Shown here: piece after piece, positions 37,538-46,643 of the stretch | Numbering within the stretch: the first letter of the stretch is position 1 | Layout: each line of letters begins with the position of its first letter | Assembly: GCF_016772415.1 (NCBI RefSeq) | Contig: NZ_JAGSGD010000001.1 | Location: 2,133,501-2,197,500, forward strand | Origin: Phenylobacterium glaciei | GTDB lineage: Bacteria; Pseudomonadota; Alphaproteobacteria; Caulobacterales; Caulobacteraceae | Length of the DNA stretch: 64,000 nt | Direction: 5' to 3' | Notes under the pieces: model-generated | What the model was told of the DNA's origin: nothing | What the model saw: only the letters and a program-made list of their open reading frames with translations | The model's database searches: none | Position numbers and translations under genes: made by a program

Positions 37538-38065
37538 GTGACTCCGCACACCCTCGTGGTGGGCGGGACCGGGATGCTTTCAGGACTATGCGAGGCGCTC
37601 GCCGGCGACGGCGGGCGCCTTTCGCTCTTGTCGCGCCACGCGTCGCGGGCCTCCGGGGCTGACGGCTTTGACTGCGATTACTACGATCCCATCTCGTTCG
37701 CGGCGGCTCTGGATGTCGCTGTTGCGCGGTCGGGGCCGATCAATCTCGCCGTCGCCTGGTTTCACACCCTGAAGATCGAGGCGCCGAGGCTGTTGGCGCA
37801 GCGGGTCGAAGGCCGCCTGTTCCAGGTGCTGGGCAGCGCTATGGCCGACCCCTCCCATCCTGATCGCCTTGAAACCGCTCGGCAGGTGGCCGAGGGCGTG
37901 CACGGCTGCGAGCTCCGCCAAGTGGTGCTGGGCTTCAAGGTGGAAGAGGCCGGGTCGCGCTGGCTGACCCATGACGAGATTTCCGACGGCGTGCTGGAGG
38001 CCGCGCGCGCAGACCGGCTCCTGACCATCATCGGCCAGACGGAGCCCTGGTCGGCTAAGCCTTGA
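37538..38065 (+). CDS. Short NAD(P)-binding Rossmann-fold protein (SDR-like)
   Basis: A 175-residue protein with GTG start four bases after clpP. It begins PHTLVVGGTGMLSGLCEAL, a GxGxxG-type dinucleotide-binding turn, and is related to the short dehydrogenase-like proteins of about 180 residues found in diverse bacteria. No YxxxK active site is apparent, so activity is doubtful. The position suggests transcription with clpP but not a shared function. Its 3' end overlaps the convergent 84-residue gene by 11 bases. Confidence 0.75.
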   Translation: MTPHTLVVGGTGMLSGLCEALAGDGGRLSLLSRHASRASGADGFDCDYYDPISFAAALDVAVARSGPINLAVAWFHTLKIEAPRLLAQRVEGRLFQVLGSAMADPSHPDRLETARQVAEGVHGCELRQVVLGFKVEEAGSRWLTHDEISDGVLEAARADRLLTIIGQTEPWSAKP

Positions 38066-38309
38066 GCCGGGCTTGCGCCGCCGCGATCAGGGCGTCGCCG
38101 CTCAGCGTCACGTCGAACCGGTCAAAGTCCTTGTCGTCGGCGGCGCGGACGTCGCCGAACAGGCCTTTCGGGTCTTCGTGGAAGTGCAGGAAGGCGCTAG
38201 CCCTGCGATAGAAGACGCCGCGCTTCTTCTCGGTCAGGCCGGGCAGGGCGCGGACGCGGGCCAGCAAGGGTTCGAGCTGGTCCAGCGCGATCTCACCGGC
38301 GTGCTTCAC
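38055..38309 (-). CDS. Small uncharacterised soluble protein
   Basis: An 84-residue protein (GTG start) with no signal peptide or membrane helix. It has a Leu-rich helical first half (LDQLEPLLARVRALPGL), a basic KKRGVFYRRASAFLHFHEDPKGLFGDVRA segment and a C-terminal helix. I recognise no characterised family. It starts 12 bases after the stop of the HAD hydrolase gene and is most likely co-transcribed with it. Confidence 0.65.
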   Translation of the reverse strand: MKHAGEIALDQLEPLLARVRALPGLTEKKRGVFYRRASAFLHFHEDPKGLFGDVRAADDKDFDRFDVTLSGDALIAAAQARLKA

Positions 38310-38321
38310 GGCGCTGAACCT

Positions 38322-38987
38322 CTAGGGACGTTCCTTGAAGACACGGTAGCCCCGGTGATCGGCGAGTTTCAACATCTCGCGGTCGCCGCTGGTGTCGCCA
38401 TAGGCGGCCTTCAGCGTGAAGTCAGGGCCGAACATCGCCCGCAGCCGACGGACCTTCTCCGGGCCGCGGCAATTTGACCCGAGGAAGGCCCCGGTCACCC
38501 GGTCGTCGGCGTCGAAGGCCAGTTCCGTGGCGATGAGGGCGTCGGCCCCCAGGCCCCGGGCGAAGGGGGCGACGATCATGTCAGGGGAGGCGCTGACGAT
38601 CACCAGCTTGGCGTGTCGCTGGCGCCAGCGCCGCCAGGTCTGCAGGGCGTCGGGGCGCAGCAGGCTGGGGGCGGCGACCTCGGCGAAGGCGCGGGCCTGG
38701 GCCTCCAGTTCGTCGCGCGTCATTCCCTTGAGGAACTCGCGGACGGCGGCGGCCTTGATGCGTCCGCGGTTGCGATGGCCCAGATAGGAGATGGCCGCCG
38801 GGACCAGGCGCGTCATGCCGGCCATATAGCGGCCCTGGTCCACGCGCCATTTGAGGAATTCTGTGAAGCTGTCGCGGACGGTGATGGTGCCGTCGAAATC
38901 GAAGGCGACGACGCCGGCGTCCTCGATCTGGTCGTCGAGCATCTCGTTGGAGGGGGCGCCGCCGCCGCGCAGAGATTTTTTCGCCAT
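38322..38987 (-). CDS. HAD-superfamily IB phosphatase
   Basis: A 221-residue hydrolase of the phosphoserine phosphatase-like HAD subfamily IB. Motif I is VVAFDFDGTITVRDSF (residues about 27-42), motif II is in KLVIVSASPDMIV near residue 130, and motif III is in AYGDTSGDREMLKLA near residue 195. A helical cap of about 80 residues between motifs I and II matches subfamily IB. The substrate may be a phospholipid head group or phosphoserine, which sequence alone cannot decide. The ATG at 38987 has a G-rich site upstream. Confidence 0.9.
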   Translation of the reverse strand: MAKKSLRGGGAPSNEMLDDQIEDAGVVAFDFDGTITVRDSFTEFLKWRVDQGRYMAGMTRLVPAAISYLGHRNRGRIKAAAVREFLKGMTRDELEAQARAFAEVAAPSLLRPDALQTWRRWRQRHAKLVIVSASPDMIVAPFARGLGADALIATELAFDADDRVTGAFLGSNCRGPEKVRRLRAMFGPDFTLKAAYGDTSGDREMLKLADHRGYRVFKERP

Positions 38988-39190
38988 GGCCAACCCCCTC
39001 GCACCCTCACGGGCGCGTATCTACCCAGAACAATCGGCGGGCGCAGCGCGGACCTTGGGGGGGGAGGCGTTCGCGGCGCCCGGAGCCGAACTCTTGTCCC
39101 GAACTGGCGCACACCCATCTAGGGATTCGGACCTGCCCGCCATCGGGCGCCCCGCCAGCCAATTGTCGCGATGTCCCCCAAAGGCTTGTG

Positions 39191-39221
39191 ATCCTTGGAC
39201 GGATCGGGGAATGTCAAGGAT
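39191..39221 (+). promoter_or_regulatory. Inverted repeat upstream of clpX
   Basis: ATCCTTG (39191-39197) and CAAGGAT (39215-39221) form a perfect 7-base inverted repeat with a 17-base spacer, about 105 bases before the clpX ATG. It may be an operator or an RNA hairpin. The rest of the 337-base gap 38988-39324 holds no gene that I can support and no clear promoter boxes. Confidence 0.35.
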
Positions 39222-39324
39222 TAGACAACCTGCGGCGCGTATCCTGCACTGATGGCGTCAGGAACGCCTCCGGGGACGGACGTCCCGGCCAACCGGCCGA
39301 TCGTCGAAAGAGTGAGAAACGACC

Positions 39325-40587
39325 ATGACCAAGGCCGCCAGCGGAGACTCCAAGAGCACGCTCTACTGCTCATTCTGCGGCAAGAGTCAGCATGAGGTCC
39401 GCAAGCTTATCGCGGGTCCTACTGTGTTCATCTGTGATGAGTGCGTAGAACTGTGCATGGATATCATTCGCGAGGAGCACAAGATCTCCTTCGTGAAGTC
39501 CAAGGACGGTGTGCCGACCCCCAAGGAAATCCGCGAAGTCCTCGACGATTACGTGATCGGCCAAGATCACGCCAAGAAGGTGCTCGCTGTGGCGGTGCAC
39601 AACCACTATAAACGCCTCAACCACGCCTCGAAGAATAACGACGTCGAACTGGGCAAGGCGAACATCCTGCTCATCGGTCCGACCGGCACCGGCAAGACCC
39701 TGCTGGCCCAGACGCTGGCCCGAATCATCGACGTGCCCTTCACCGTCGCCGACGCCACCACGCTCACCGAAGCGGGTTATGTCGGCGAGGATGTCGAAAA
39801 TATCATCCTGAAGCTCCTTCAGGCCGCCGACTACAATGTCGAGCGGGCGCAGCGCGGCATCGTCTACATCGACGAAGTCGACAAGATCAGCCGCAAGTCG
39901 GACAATCCGTCCATCACCCGCGACGTGTCGGGCGAGGGCGTGCAGCAGGCCCTGCTGAAGATCATGGAAGGCACCGTCGCCTCCGTGCCGCCGCAGGGCG
40001 GGCGCAAGCATCCCCAGCAGGAGTTCCTGCAGGTCGACACCACCAACATCCTGTTCATCTGCGGCGGCGCCTTCGCCGGGCTCGAGAAGATCATCTCGGC
40101 CCGCGGCCAAGGCACCTCGATCGGCTTTGGCGCCAAGGTCTCCGATCCGGACGATCGCCGCACCGGTCAGATCTTCCGTCAGGTGGAGCCTGACGACCTG
40201 CTGCGCTTCGGCCTGATCCCGGAATTCGTTGGCCGTCTGCCGGTCATCGCGACCCTGGACGACCTGGACGAGCCGGCCCTGGTGAAAATCCTCACCGAGC
40301 CGAAGAACGCCTTCGTCAAGCAGTACCAGCGTCTGTTCGACATGGAGAATGTCGGCCTGACCTTCACCGACGACGCCCTGAATGCGGTGGCCCGCAAGGC
40401 GATCATCCGCAAGACCGGCGCGCGCGGCCTGCGCTCCATCCTGGAAAGCATCCTGCTCGAAACCATGTACGAGCTGCCCACCTATGAGGGCGTCGAGGAA
40501 GTGGTGGTCAATGCCGAGGTCGTCGAAGGCCGGGCCCAGCCCCTGGTCATCTACGCCGAGCGCCGCGACAAGGGCGGCGCGGCCTAG
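39325..40587 (+). CDS. clpX: ATP-dependent Clp protease ATP-binding subunit ClpX
   Basis: A 420-residue AAA+ unfoldase that feeds substrates to ClpP. The N-terminal zinc-binding domain has C15 and C18 (LYCSFCGK) and C37 and C40 (ICDECVELC), which bind substrates and adaptors. Walker A is GPTGTGKT near residue 115, Walker B is [10 protein letters not shown] near residue 180, the pore loop is GYVGED, and the ClpP-docking loop IGF is in TSIGFGAKV near residue 275. The sensor 2 region [12 protein letters not shown] is near the end. It is separated from clpP by three small genes but belongs to the same conserved neighbourhood. Confidence 0.98.
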   Translation: MTKAASGDSKSTLYCSFCGKSQHEVRKLIAGPTVFICDECVELCMDIIREEHKISFVKSKDGVPTPKEIREVLDDYVIGQDHAKKVLAVAVHNHYKRLNHASKNNDVELGKANILLIGPTGTGKTLLAQTLARIIDVPFTVADATTLTEAGYVGEDVENIILKLLQAADYNVERAQRGIVYIDEVDKISRKSDNPSITRDVSGEGVQQALLKIMEGTVASVPPQGGRKHPQQEFLQVDTTNILFICGGAFAGLEKIISARGQGTSIGFGAKVSDPDDRRTGQIFRQVEPDDLLRFGLIPEFVGRLPVIATLDDLDEPALVKILTEPKNAFVKQYQRLFDMENVGLTFTDDALNAVARKAIIRKTGARGLRSILESILLETMYELPTYEGVEEVVVNAEVVEGRAQPLVIYAERRDKGGAA

Positions 40588-40594
40588 CCGCCTT

Positions 40595-40623
40595 GCGCCC
40601 TTCTCCCTCAGAGGGGAGGGCGC
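40595..40623 (+). terminator. Imperfect hairpin between clpX and the MFS gene
   Basis: GCGCCC (40595-40600) pairs with GGGCGC (40618-40623), and the inner CTCCCTC pairs with GAGGGGAG, with a small bulge. It lies eight bases after the clpX stop and five bases before the next ATG, so it could attenuate read-through. Confidence 0.4.
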
Positions 40624-40627
40624 GTAA

Positions 40628-42097
40628 ATGACACAGACCCCCTGCGACCGCGGCGTCCTCGCCGCGGTCGTTTCCTATCCGGGCGCCCATGGAGGCGGCC
40701 TGGTGCTGGCCGGCACGGTGCTCGGCTCCAGCCTGGCCTTCATCGACGGCTCGGCGGTCAACCTGACCATCCCGGTGATCCAGCAGCAGCTCGGCGGCGG
40801 CGCGGCTGCCGCTCAGTGGATTATGAACGCCTATCTGCTGTTCCTCAGCGCCCTGGTGCTGGTGGGCGGCGCGGCCGGCGATCGCTATGGCCGCAAGCGG
40901 GTCTTCGTCACGGGTGTCATCCTCTTCACGGGCGCCTCGGTCTGCTGCGGTCTGTCTCCGAACCTGCCCCTGCTGATCACCGCCCGCGCGGTGCAAGGCA
41001 TCGGCGCGGCCCTCCTGGTGCCCGCCAGCCTCGCCATCCTCGGCGCCAGTTTCGACAAGCAGGCGAGGGGCCGCGCGGTGGGCATCTGGGCGGGCGCCGG
41101 GGGTCTCACCAGCGCGCTCGGTCCCGTGCTCGGCGGCTGGCTCACCGACGCGGTCTCCTGGCGCGCCGTGTTCCTGATCAATGTGCCCCTGGCGGCGCTC
41201 GCCATCGGCTTCATCCTGATCGGCGCCAAGGAGAGCAAGGTCGCCAAGACCGGCCCCCTGGACGCGTTGGGCGCGCTGACCGTCACCCTGGGCCTGGCCG
41301 CCGTCACCTGGAGCCTCACCGAGGCGCCGGAGCGTGGCCTGACGCTGCTGCCGGTGGCCGCCCTGGTCCTGGGCCTGCTGGCGCTGGCCGCCTTCCTGCG
41401 CATCGAGCAGACGGCGGCGTTTCCGATGGTCCCGCTGCAGCTCTTCAAATCCAAGACCTTCTCCGGCGCCAACGGCCTGACCCTGCTGCTCTACGCGGCC
41501 TTCAGCGGCGCCCTGTTCCTGCTGCCGTTCCAGCTGATCCGCGTCCACGGCTATCCCGCCGCCAGCGCCGGGGCGGCCCTGCTGCCGCTGTCGGTGGGGT
41601 TGGCGGTGCTGTCGCCGCTGGCCGGCGGCTTCTCAGCGAGGGTCGGGCCAAGGGTGATGCTGGGCGGCGGCCCGCTGCTGGTGGCGGTCGGGTTTGCCCT
41701 GCTGGCGCTGTTGGCCGACGAGCCGAACTATTGGCGAGGCGTCTTTCCGGGCCTCGCGACCCTGGCGATCGGCATGGGGTTGGCCGTAGCGCCGCTGACA
41801 GACGCCGTACTGGGGGCTGTCGACGACGCCTATGAGGGCGCGGCGGCGGGGATCAACAACGCCGTGGCCCGGGTCGCGGGTCTGCTGGCCGTCGCCCTGG
41901 TGGGGTTTGTGCTGGTGGCTCCATCCGGCGCGTCGACCACTCAGGCCAACGCTGTTATCGCCTCGGGCTACCGGACCGCCATGATCGCCGCCGCCGTGCT
42001 GGCGGCCCTGGCGGGGGGCATCGGCTTCGTGACCGGGCCGCCGCGTCAGATGACGGCGCCCAGCCCGCGCAAGCGCGCGATCTCGCCGGACGAATAG
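40628..42097 (+). CDS. MFS drug-efflux type transporter (DHA2, 14 helices)
   Basis: A 489-residue inner-membrane protein with about 14 hydrophobic helices, the size of EmrB/QacA-type proton antiporters. Motif A is DRYGRKRVF near residue 86, motif C (antiporter) is in the LTSALGPVLGGWLTDAVSW stretch near residue 160, and FIDGSAVNLTIP in the first helix has the acidic residue common in DHA2 pumps. The substrates are unknown. No adaptor (EmrA) gene is adjacent. The 3' end runs 52 bases into the convergent CoA-transferase gene. Confidence 0.9.
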   Translation: MTQTPCDRGVLAAVVSYPGAHGGGLVLAGTVLGSSLAFIDGSAVNLTIPVIQQQLGGGAAAAQWIMNAYLLFLSALVLVGGAAGDRYGRKRVFVTGVILFTGASVCCGLSPNLPLLITARAVQGIGAALLVPASLAILGASFDKQARGRAVGIWAGAGGLTSALGPVLGGWLTDAVSWRAVFLINVPLAALAIGFILIGAKESKVAKTGPLDALGALTVTLGLAAVTWSLTEAPERGLTLLPVAALVLGLLALAAFLRIEQTAAFPMVPLQLFKSKTFSGANGLTLLLYAAFSGALFLLPFQLIRVHGYPAASAGAALLPLSVGLAVLSPLAGGFSARVGPRVMLGGGPLLVAVGFALLALLADEPNYWRGVFPGLATLAIGMGLAVAPLTDAVLGAVDDAYEGAAAGINNAVARVAGLLAVALVGFVLVAPSGASTTQANAVIASGYRTAMIAAAVLAALAGGIGFVTGPPRQMTAPSPRKRAISPDE

Positions 42098-43233
42098 CCG
42101 GCCTCCGCCAGCACCTCGGCGGTGTGCTGGCCCAAGCCAGGGGCAGGGCGCCTTGCCCCGTAGTCGAAGCCTGGAAACCGCACCGGCGTATTGGGCGCGC
42201 GGAACGTACCGCCGTGGCGGTCCTGGACCTCCACGAAGCAGCCGGCCGCCTCGGCATGGGGATCGGTCACCACATCCTCAGGCCGTTGCAGAGGGGCCCA
42301 GATCACGTCGCCGGCCGTCAGCCGCGCGCTGACCTCCGCCAGGGTCAGCTGGCCGAAGCCCGCGTCGAGGATGTCGAGGATCTGGCCGACATTGGCCGAG
42401 CGCCACAGAGGATCGCCAAACTGCGGATCTTCCGCCAGGTCGGGGCGGCCCGCGGCGATGGCCACCGGCCGCCAGGGGTTGGCGCCGCGGGGGACCATGG
42501 CGAACCACCGCTGGTCTGCGGTGCGGAAATAGCCGGAGAGGGGGCTGAGCGTCTCGCGACGGGGCGGGGCGGTCTTCACCTCGCCGTAGCGTAGCTGCAC
42601 CGACAGGTCCCAGCCGACCGCATAGACCCCGGCCCGGATCAGCGAGGTCTCCACCAGCCGGCCCCGGCCGGTCGCGTCCCGCGCCCTCAGCGCCGCCAGC
42701 ACGGCCGACAGCGCCGCCAGCGCCGTCACGTGGTCTCCGAACCCTGGTCGGCAGTTGAAGGGCGTCACGTCGCTGGGGATGGTGGCGCCCGCCACCCCGC
42801 CCTTGGCCCAGAAGGCGGTGATGTCGAAGGCCGGCAGGTCGGTGGCCTCGCCGTCCAGGCCATAGCCCGAGACGCTGCAATAGATCATGCGCGGCAGCTC
42901 GGCTTTCAGGCTGTCATAGTCCAGCCGCGCGCGCTTCAGCGCGCCGGGTCGCAGATTGGTGATGAAGACGTCGGTGTCGGCCAGGATCCGCACCAGCGCC
43001 TCGCGGCCTTCCGGCGTGCCGGTGTCCAGCACGATGCCGCGCTTGCCGCGGTTGTCGTTGGAGAAGACCGGGTTGCCCGGCTGTTCGGCCGTGTCGGGAT
43101 AGAAGGCGCGCATCGGATCGCCCGTCGCGCTCTCCACCTTGATCACCTCGGCGCCCCAGTCGGCCATCACCGCCGCCGCGCCCGGACCCGCCACATAGGT
43201 GGCGAACTCCACGACCTTCAGACCTTCCAGCAT
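42046..43233 (-). CDS. CaiB/BaiF-type CoA transferase (family III)
   Basis: A 395-residue CoA transferase that moves CoA between carboxylic acids. It starts MLEGLKVVEFATYVAGPGAAAVMADWGAEV, the family's standard opening with the glycine-rich CoA contact. The catalytic Asp is expected in LPAFDITAFWAKGG near residue 143. Other marks are RGKRGIVLDTGTPEGREAL and FITNLRPGALKRARLDY. The start is the ATG at 43233; a TTG two codons earlier is less likely. The acyl substrates are unknown. It is divergent from lon. Confidence 0.92.
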   Translation of the reverse strand: MLEGLKVVEFATYVAGPGAAAVMADWGAEVIKVESATGDPMRAFYPDTAEQPGNPVFSNDNRGKRGIVLDTGTPEGREALVRILADTDVFITNLRPGALKRARLDYDSLKAELPRMIYCSVSGYGLDGEATDLPAFDITAFWAKGGVAGATIPSDVTPFNCRPGFGDHVTALAALSAVLAALRARDATGRGRLVETSLIRAGVYAVGWDLSVQLRYGEVKTAPPRRETLSPLSGYFRTADQRWFAMVPRGANPWRPVAIAAGRPDLAEDPQFGDPLWRSANVGQILDILDAGFGQLTLAEVSARLTAGDVIWAPLQRPEDVVTDPHAEAAGCFVEVQDRHGGTFRAPNTPVRFPGFDYGARRPAPGLGQHTAEVLAEAGYSSGEIARLRGLGAVI

Positions 43234-43412
43234 GTCCAACCTCCCCGTCGGCTGCTTGTGGAGACAGTGGGACGCCCCTCGTCGCTTGGAAAGCCTGCTG
43301 AGAGGTCGTTCAGCCGACGCAGGGGCTCTTGCACCTGTTGCGGCGGCGCACCATTTCCTGTGTCTTGGGCGTCACCAATTTCAGACGCATTGTCGCGGAC
43401 GATCTGGCTCAG

Positions 43413-43440
43413 CTTGTAGAGGGGGCCAAAGCGTCCACAT
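43413..43440 (+). promoter_or_regulatory. Possible heat-shock (sigma-32) promoter of lon
   Basis: CTTGTA (43413-43418), a 16-base spacer and CCACAT (43435-43440) resemble the sigma-32 pattern CTTGAA-N13-17-CCCCAT. They lie about 130 bases before the lon start. The remaining bases of the gap 43234-43567 show no gene. This is a two-mismatch match and remains a candidate only. Confidence 0.4.
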
Positions 43441-43567
43441 AAATGGCCGACAATTCGCTCTCGCTGAGCGGACGGGCCGACCGACTCAGGCACATCGTCT
43501 GGGGGAAACCGGTCGGAATATGGGACGGGCCCTGCTTTGGAAGGGGGCCCACCAGGAGTAGATGCAT

Positions 43568-45967
43568 ATGTCTGAGATCAAGACTCTGCCCATTCTTCCG
43601 CTGCGGGACATCGTGGTCTTCCCGCACCAGCCCGTGCCGCTGTTCGTGGGCCGCGAGAAATCCGTCCGAGCGCTCGAGGAGGCCATGAAGGCCCCCGGCA
43701 AACAGATCCTTCTGGCCACCCAGAAGGACAAGGACGACGACGATCCGTCCCCCGACGCGATCTATGACGTCGGCGTCGTGGCGTCGGTGCTGCAGCTGCT
43801 GAAGCTTCCCGACGGCACCGTGAAGGTGCTGGTGGAAGGCAAGGCCCGCGCCGGCATCTCGAAGTTCACCGATCAGGCCGAGTTCTACGAAGCCGAAGTC
43901 GCCTTCATCACCGAAGACGGCGCGGCCTCGACCGAAGCCGAGGCCCTGTCGCGCGCCGTGGTCGAGCAGTTTGAGAACTATGTGAAGCTCAACAAGAAGG
44001 TGCCGCCCGAGGCGCTGGCCTCCATGCCCCAGGTCGACTCGCCCGGCGAGCTGGCCGACCGCATCGCCTCGCACCTGTCGGTGAAGATCGCCGAGAAGCA
44101 GAACTTGCTGGAGATCTTCAATGTCGTGAAGCGCCTGGAGAAGGTCTACGCCCTGATGGAGGGCGAGATCAGCGTCATGCAGACGGAAAAGAAGATCCGT
44201 AACCGCGTGAAGCGCCAGATGGAGAAGACCCAGCGCGAATACTACCTGAACGAACAGATGAAGGCGATCCAGCGCGAGCTGGGCGAGCAGGACGACAGCC
44301 GCGACGAGCTGATCGAACTCGAGAAGCGCATCAAGAAGACCAAGCTCTCCAAGGAGGCCCGCACCAAGGCCGACAGCGAGCTGAAGAAGCTGCGCAACAT
44401 GAGCCCGATGTCGGCGGAATCCACCGTCGTGCGGAACTATCTCGACTGGCTGCTGTCCATTCCGTGGGGCAAGGCCAAGACCAAGCCGATCGACCTGGTG
44501 AAGGCCGAAGCCGTTCTCGAGCACGACCACTACGGGCTTGAGAAGGTCAAGGAACGCATCCTGGAGTACCTGGCCGTTCAGGCCCGGACCGGCTCCCTGA
44601 AGGGTCCGATCCTCTGCCTGGTGGGCCCCCCCGGTGTGGGCAAGACCTCGCTGGGCAAGTCCATCGCCGAGGCGACGGGCCGCGAGTTCGTGCGCGTGTC
44701 CCTGGGCGGGGTGCGCGACGAGGCCGAGATCCGCGGTCACCGCCGCACCTACATCGGCTCGATGCCCGGCAAGGTCATCCAGTCGATGAAGAAGGCCAAG
44801 TCCACCAACGCCTTCTTCCTGTTGGACGAGATCGACAAGATGGGGTCCGACTATCGCGGCGACCCGTCCTCGGCCCTGCTGGAAGTGCTGGACCCGGCGC
44901 AGAACTCCACCTTCGCCGACCACTATCTGGAGGTGGACTACGACCTGTCGCCGGTGATGTTCGTCACCACGGCCAACAGCCTCAACATGCCCCAGCCGCT
45001 GCTGGACCGCATGGAGATCATCCGCATCCCCGGCTACACCGAGGAAGAGAAGCTGGAGATCGCCAAGCGCCACCTGCTGCCCAAGCTGACCAAGGACCAC
45101 GGCCTGACGCCGGTGGAATTCGTCGTTCCCGACGACACCATCCGCGACCTGATCCGCTACTACACCCGGGAAGCCGGCGTGCGGTCGCTGGAGCGGGAGC
45201 TGGGCAACCTGGCGCGTAAGACCGTCCGGGACCTGGGCCGCGAGAAGCTGCTGGCCATCACCGTCGATGACGAGCGCCTGGCCAAGTACGCCGGGGTCAA
45301 GAAGTACCGCTACGGCGAGACCGACGCGGAAGATCAGGTCGGGATCATCACCGGCCTGGCCTATACCGACTTCGGCGGCGACATCCTGACCATCGAGGCG
45401 GTCAAGATGCCGGGCAAGGGCCGCATGTCCATCACGGGCAACCTGAAGGATGTGATGAAGGAATCCATCTCGGCGGCGCACTCCTATGTCCGCAGCCGGG
45501 CGGTGCACTTCGGGATCGAGCCGCCGGTCTTCGAGAAGACCGACGTCCACATCCACGTTCCGGATGGCGCGACCCCCAAGGACGGTCCCTCCGCCGGCGC
45601 GGCCATGGCCACGGCCATCGTCTCGGTGCTGACCGGCATCCCGATCCGCAAGGATCTGGCCATGACCGGCGAGGTCACCCTGCGCGGCCGGGTGACGGCC
45701 ATCGGCGGCCTCAAGGAAAAGCTGCTCGCGGCCCTGCGGTCCGGGGTCAAGACCGTGCTGATCCCCGAGGAGAACATGAAGGACCTCGCCGACGTGCCCG
45801 AGAGCGTGAAGTCGGGGCTGGAGATCATCCCGGTCTCCAACATCGACCAGGTGCTGGGCCACGCCCTGACCCAGCCGCTCACGCCGATCGAGTGGACGGA
45901 GCCGGTGACGCCCGCGATCCCCGTCGTGGTCGATGACAGCGATCCAGAGGCGGTTTTGACGCACTGA
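43568..45967 (+). CDS. lon: ATP-dependent protease Lon
   Basis: A 799-residue AAA+ serine protease that degrades misfolded and regulatory proteins; in Caulobacter these include CcrM and DnaA. The N-terminal LON domain covers about residues 5-200, with a long coiled coil at about 200-280. Walker A is GPPGVGKTS near residue 360, Walker B is [13 protein letters not shown] near residue 420, and the proteolytic Ser-Lys dyad lies in [11 protein letters not shown] near residue 677 and the following Lys in [17 protein letters not shown] at 43554-43558 fits the ATG at 43568 better than the ATG at 43562. It ends at a strong hairpin. Confidence 0.97.
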   Translation: MSEIKTLPILPLRDIVVFPHQPVPLFVGREKSVRALEEAMKAPGKQILLATQKDKDDDDPSPDAIYDVGVVASVLQLLKLPDGTVKVLVEGKARAGISKFTDQAEFYEAEVAFITEDGAASTEAEALSRAVVEQFENYVKLNKKVPPEALASMPQVDSPGELADRIASHLSVKIAEKQNLLEIFNVVKRLEKVYALMEGEISVMQTEKKIRNRVKRQMEKTQREYYLNEQMKAIQRELGEQDDSRDELIELEKRIKKTKLSKEARTKADSELKKLRNMSPMSAESTVVRNYLDWLLSIPWGKAKTKPIDLVKAEAVLEHDHYGLEKVKERILEYLAVQARTGSLKGPILCLVGPPGVGKTSLGKSIAEATGREFVRVSLGGVRDEAEIRGHRRTYIGSMPGKVIQSMKKAKSTNAFFLLDEIDKMGSDYRGDPSSALLEVLDPAQNSTFADHYLEVDYDLSPVMFVTTANSLNMPQPLLDRMEIIRIPGYTEEEKLEIAKRHLLPKLTKDHGLTPVEFVVPDDTIRDLIRYYTREAGVRSLERELGNLARKTVRDLGREKLLAITVDDERLAKYAGVKKYRYGETDAEDQVGIITGLAYTDFGGDILTIEAVKMPGKGRMSITGNLKDVMKESISAAHSYVRSRAVHFGIEPPVFEKTDVHIHVPDGATPKDGPSAGAAMATAIVSVLTGIPIRKDLAMTGEVTLRGRVTAIGGLKEKLLAALRSGVKTVLIPEENMKDLADVPESVKSGLEIIPVSNIDQVLGHALTQPLTPIEWTEPVTPAIPVVVDDSDPEAVLTH

Positions 45968-45992
45968 ATCGCGGATTAACTGCAAATAAGTG

Positions 45993-46019
45993 GGCGGCGC
46001 GGGGTATTCCCGCGCCGCC
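45993..46019 (+). terminator. lon terminator
   Basis: A perfect 11-bp stem (GGCGGCGCGGG with CCCGCGCCGCC) and a five-base loop, followed by TTCGTTT, 26 bases after the lon stop. Confidence 0.8.
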
Positions 46020-46024
46020 TTCGT

Positions 46025-46052
46025 TTGACGCCTGCCGCGAGACCGCCATAAT
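46025..46052 (+). promoter_or_regulatory. Promoter of hup
   Basis: TTGACG (46025-46030), a 16-base spacer and CATAAT (46047-46052) form a good sigma-70 promoter directly after the lon terminator, giving a leader of about 65 bases to hup. Confidence 0.6.
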
Positions 46053-46125
46053 CGCGTCACGCGAAGCAGCCTCGCGAACACTGCGGGGGGTCCGCGGACC
46101 TATAACGGGCTGGGAGAAACACCAA

Positions 46126-46398
46126 ATGACCAAGGCCGAACTCGTCACGGCGATCGCCGAAAAGGCGGGCCTCAACAAGGCGCAGGCGAAAGACGCGCTG
46201 GAAGCCTTTATCGACTCTGTCACCGCCTCCCTGAAGAGCGGCGAAGAAGTCCGGCTCGTGGGTTTCGGCAGCTTCGTGCCGGTTAACCGCGCGGCGGGTA
46301 CGGCGCGGAATCCGCGCACTGGTGAGACCGTGCAGCGCGCCGCCTCCAAGACCGCGCGCTTCCGGGTCGGCGAAGGCCTGAAGAGCTCGCTGAACTAG
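46126..46398 (+). CDS. hup: DNA-binding protein HU
   Basis: The 90-residue HU/IHF-fold nucleoid protein binds and bends DNA as a dimer. It has the dimer helices MTKAELVTAIAEKAGLNKAQAKDAL, the VRLVGFGSF turn (residues 43-51) and the DNA arm ARNPRTGETVQ with the Pro that intercalates (residue about 63). The absence of IHF-type extensions and the position after lon support HU. GGGAGAAAC precedes the ATG. It has its own promoter and terminator. Confidence 0.97.
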   Translation: MTKAELVTAIAEKAGLNKAQAKDALEAFIDSVTASLKSGEEVRLVGFGSFVPVNRAAGTARNPRTGETVQRAASKTARFRVGEGLKSSLN

Positions 46399-46427
46399 GC
46401 GGCTTCAGTCACATACCTTTTCGGAAG

Positions 46428-46458
46428 GGGCGGTCGCCGGGGAGGCGGCCGCCCTTTT
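46428..46458 (+). terminator. hup terminator
   Basis: GGGCGGTCGCC (46428-46438) pairs with GGCGGCCGCCC (46444-46454), one G-U pair included, followed by TTTT. It lies 29 bases after hup. Confidence 0.85.
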
Positions 46459-46507
46459 CATATGGGGGTTTCTGCGCGCCGGGGAGGGCGCTAAGAACCG
46501 CCGTCAC

Positions 46508-46584
46508 GGGCGGCTAGCTCAGCTGGTCAGAGCACCTGGTTTACACCCAGGGGGTCGGGGGTTCGAACCCCTCGCCGCCCACCA
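46508..46584 (+). tRNA. tRNA-Val (UAC anticodon)
   Basis: A 77-base cloverleaf: acceptor GGGCGGC/GCCGCCC, a D-arm with AGCTCAGCTGGTCAGAGC, an anticodon loop TTTACAC giving UAC, and a T-arm GGGGGTTCGAACCCC. Discriminator A and an encoded CCA are present. No clear promoter was found in the 50 bases after the hup terminator. Confidence 0.97.
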
Positions 46585-46643
46585 TCCTGCTTCGCGCTGC
46601 GCGCTTCGCAGGACGGGTCCTGCCGCCGAACCAAAGTGAGCCT

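Noticed and set aside
45977-45991. CtrA-like site (TTAA-N7-TAAG) near the end of lon
   Set aside because: The second half does not match TTAA, and the site lies before the lon terminator rather than next to the hup promoter.
43409-46081. An 890-codon open frame on the minus strand across lon
   Set aside because: It is the antisense shadow of lon in high-GC DNA. Its translation is rich in His, Gly, Leu and Gln without domain character, while the plus-strand frame encodes a full Lon protease.
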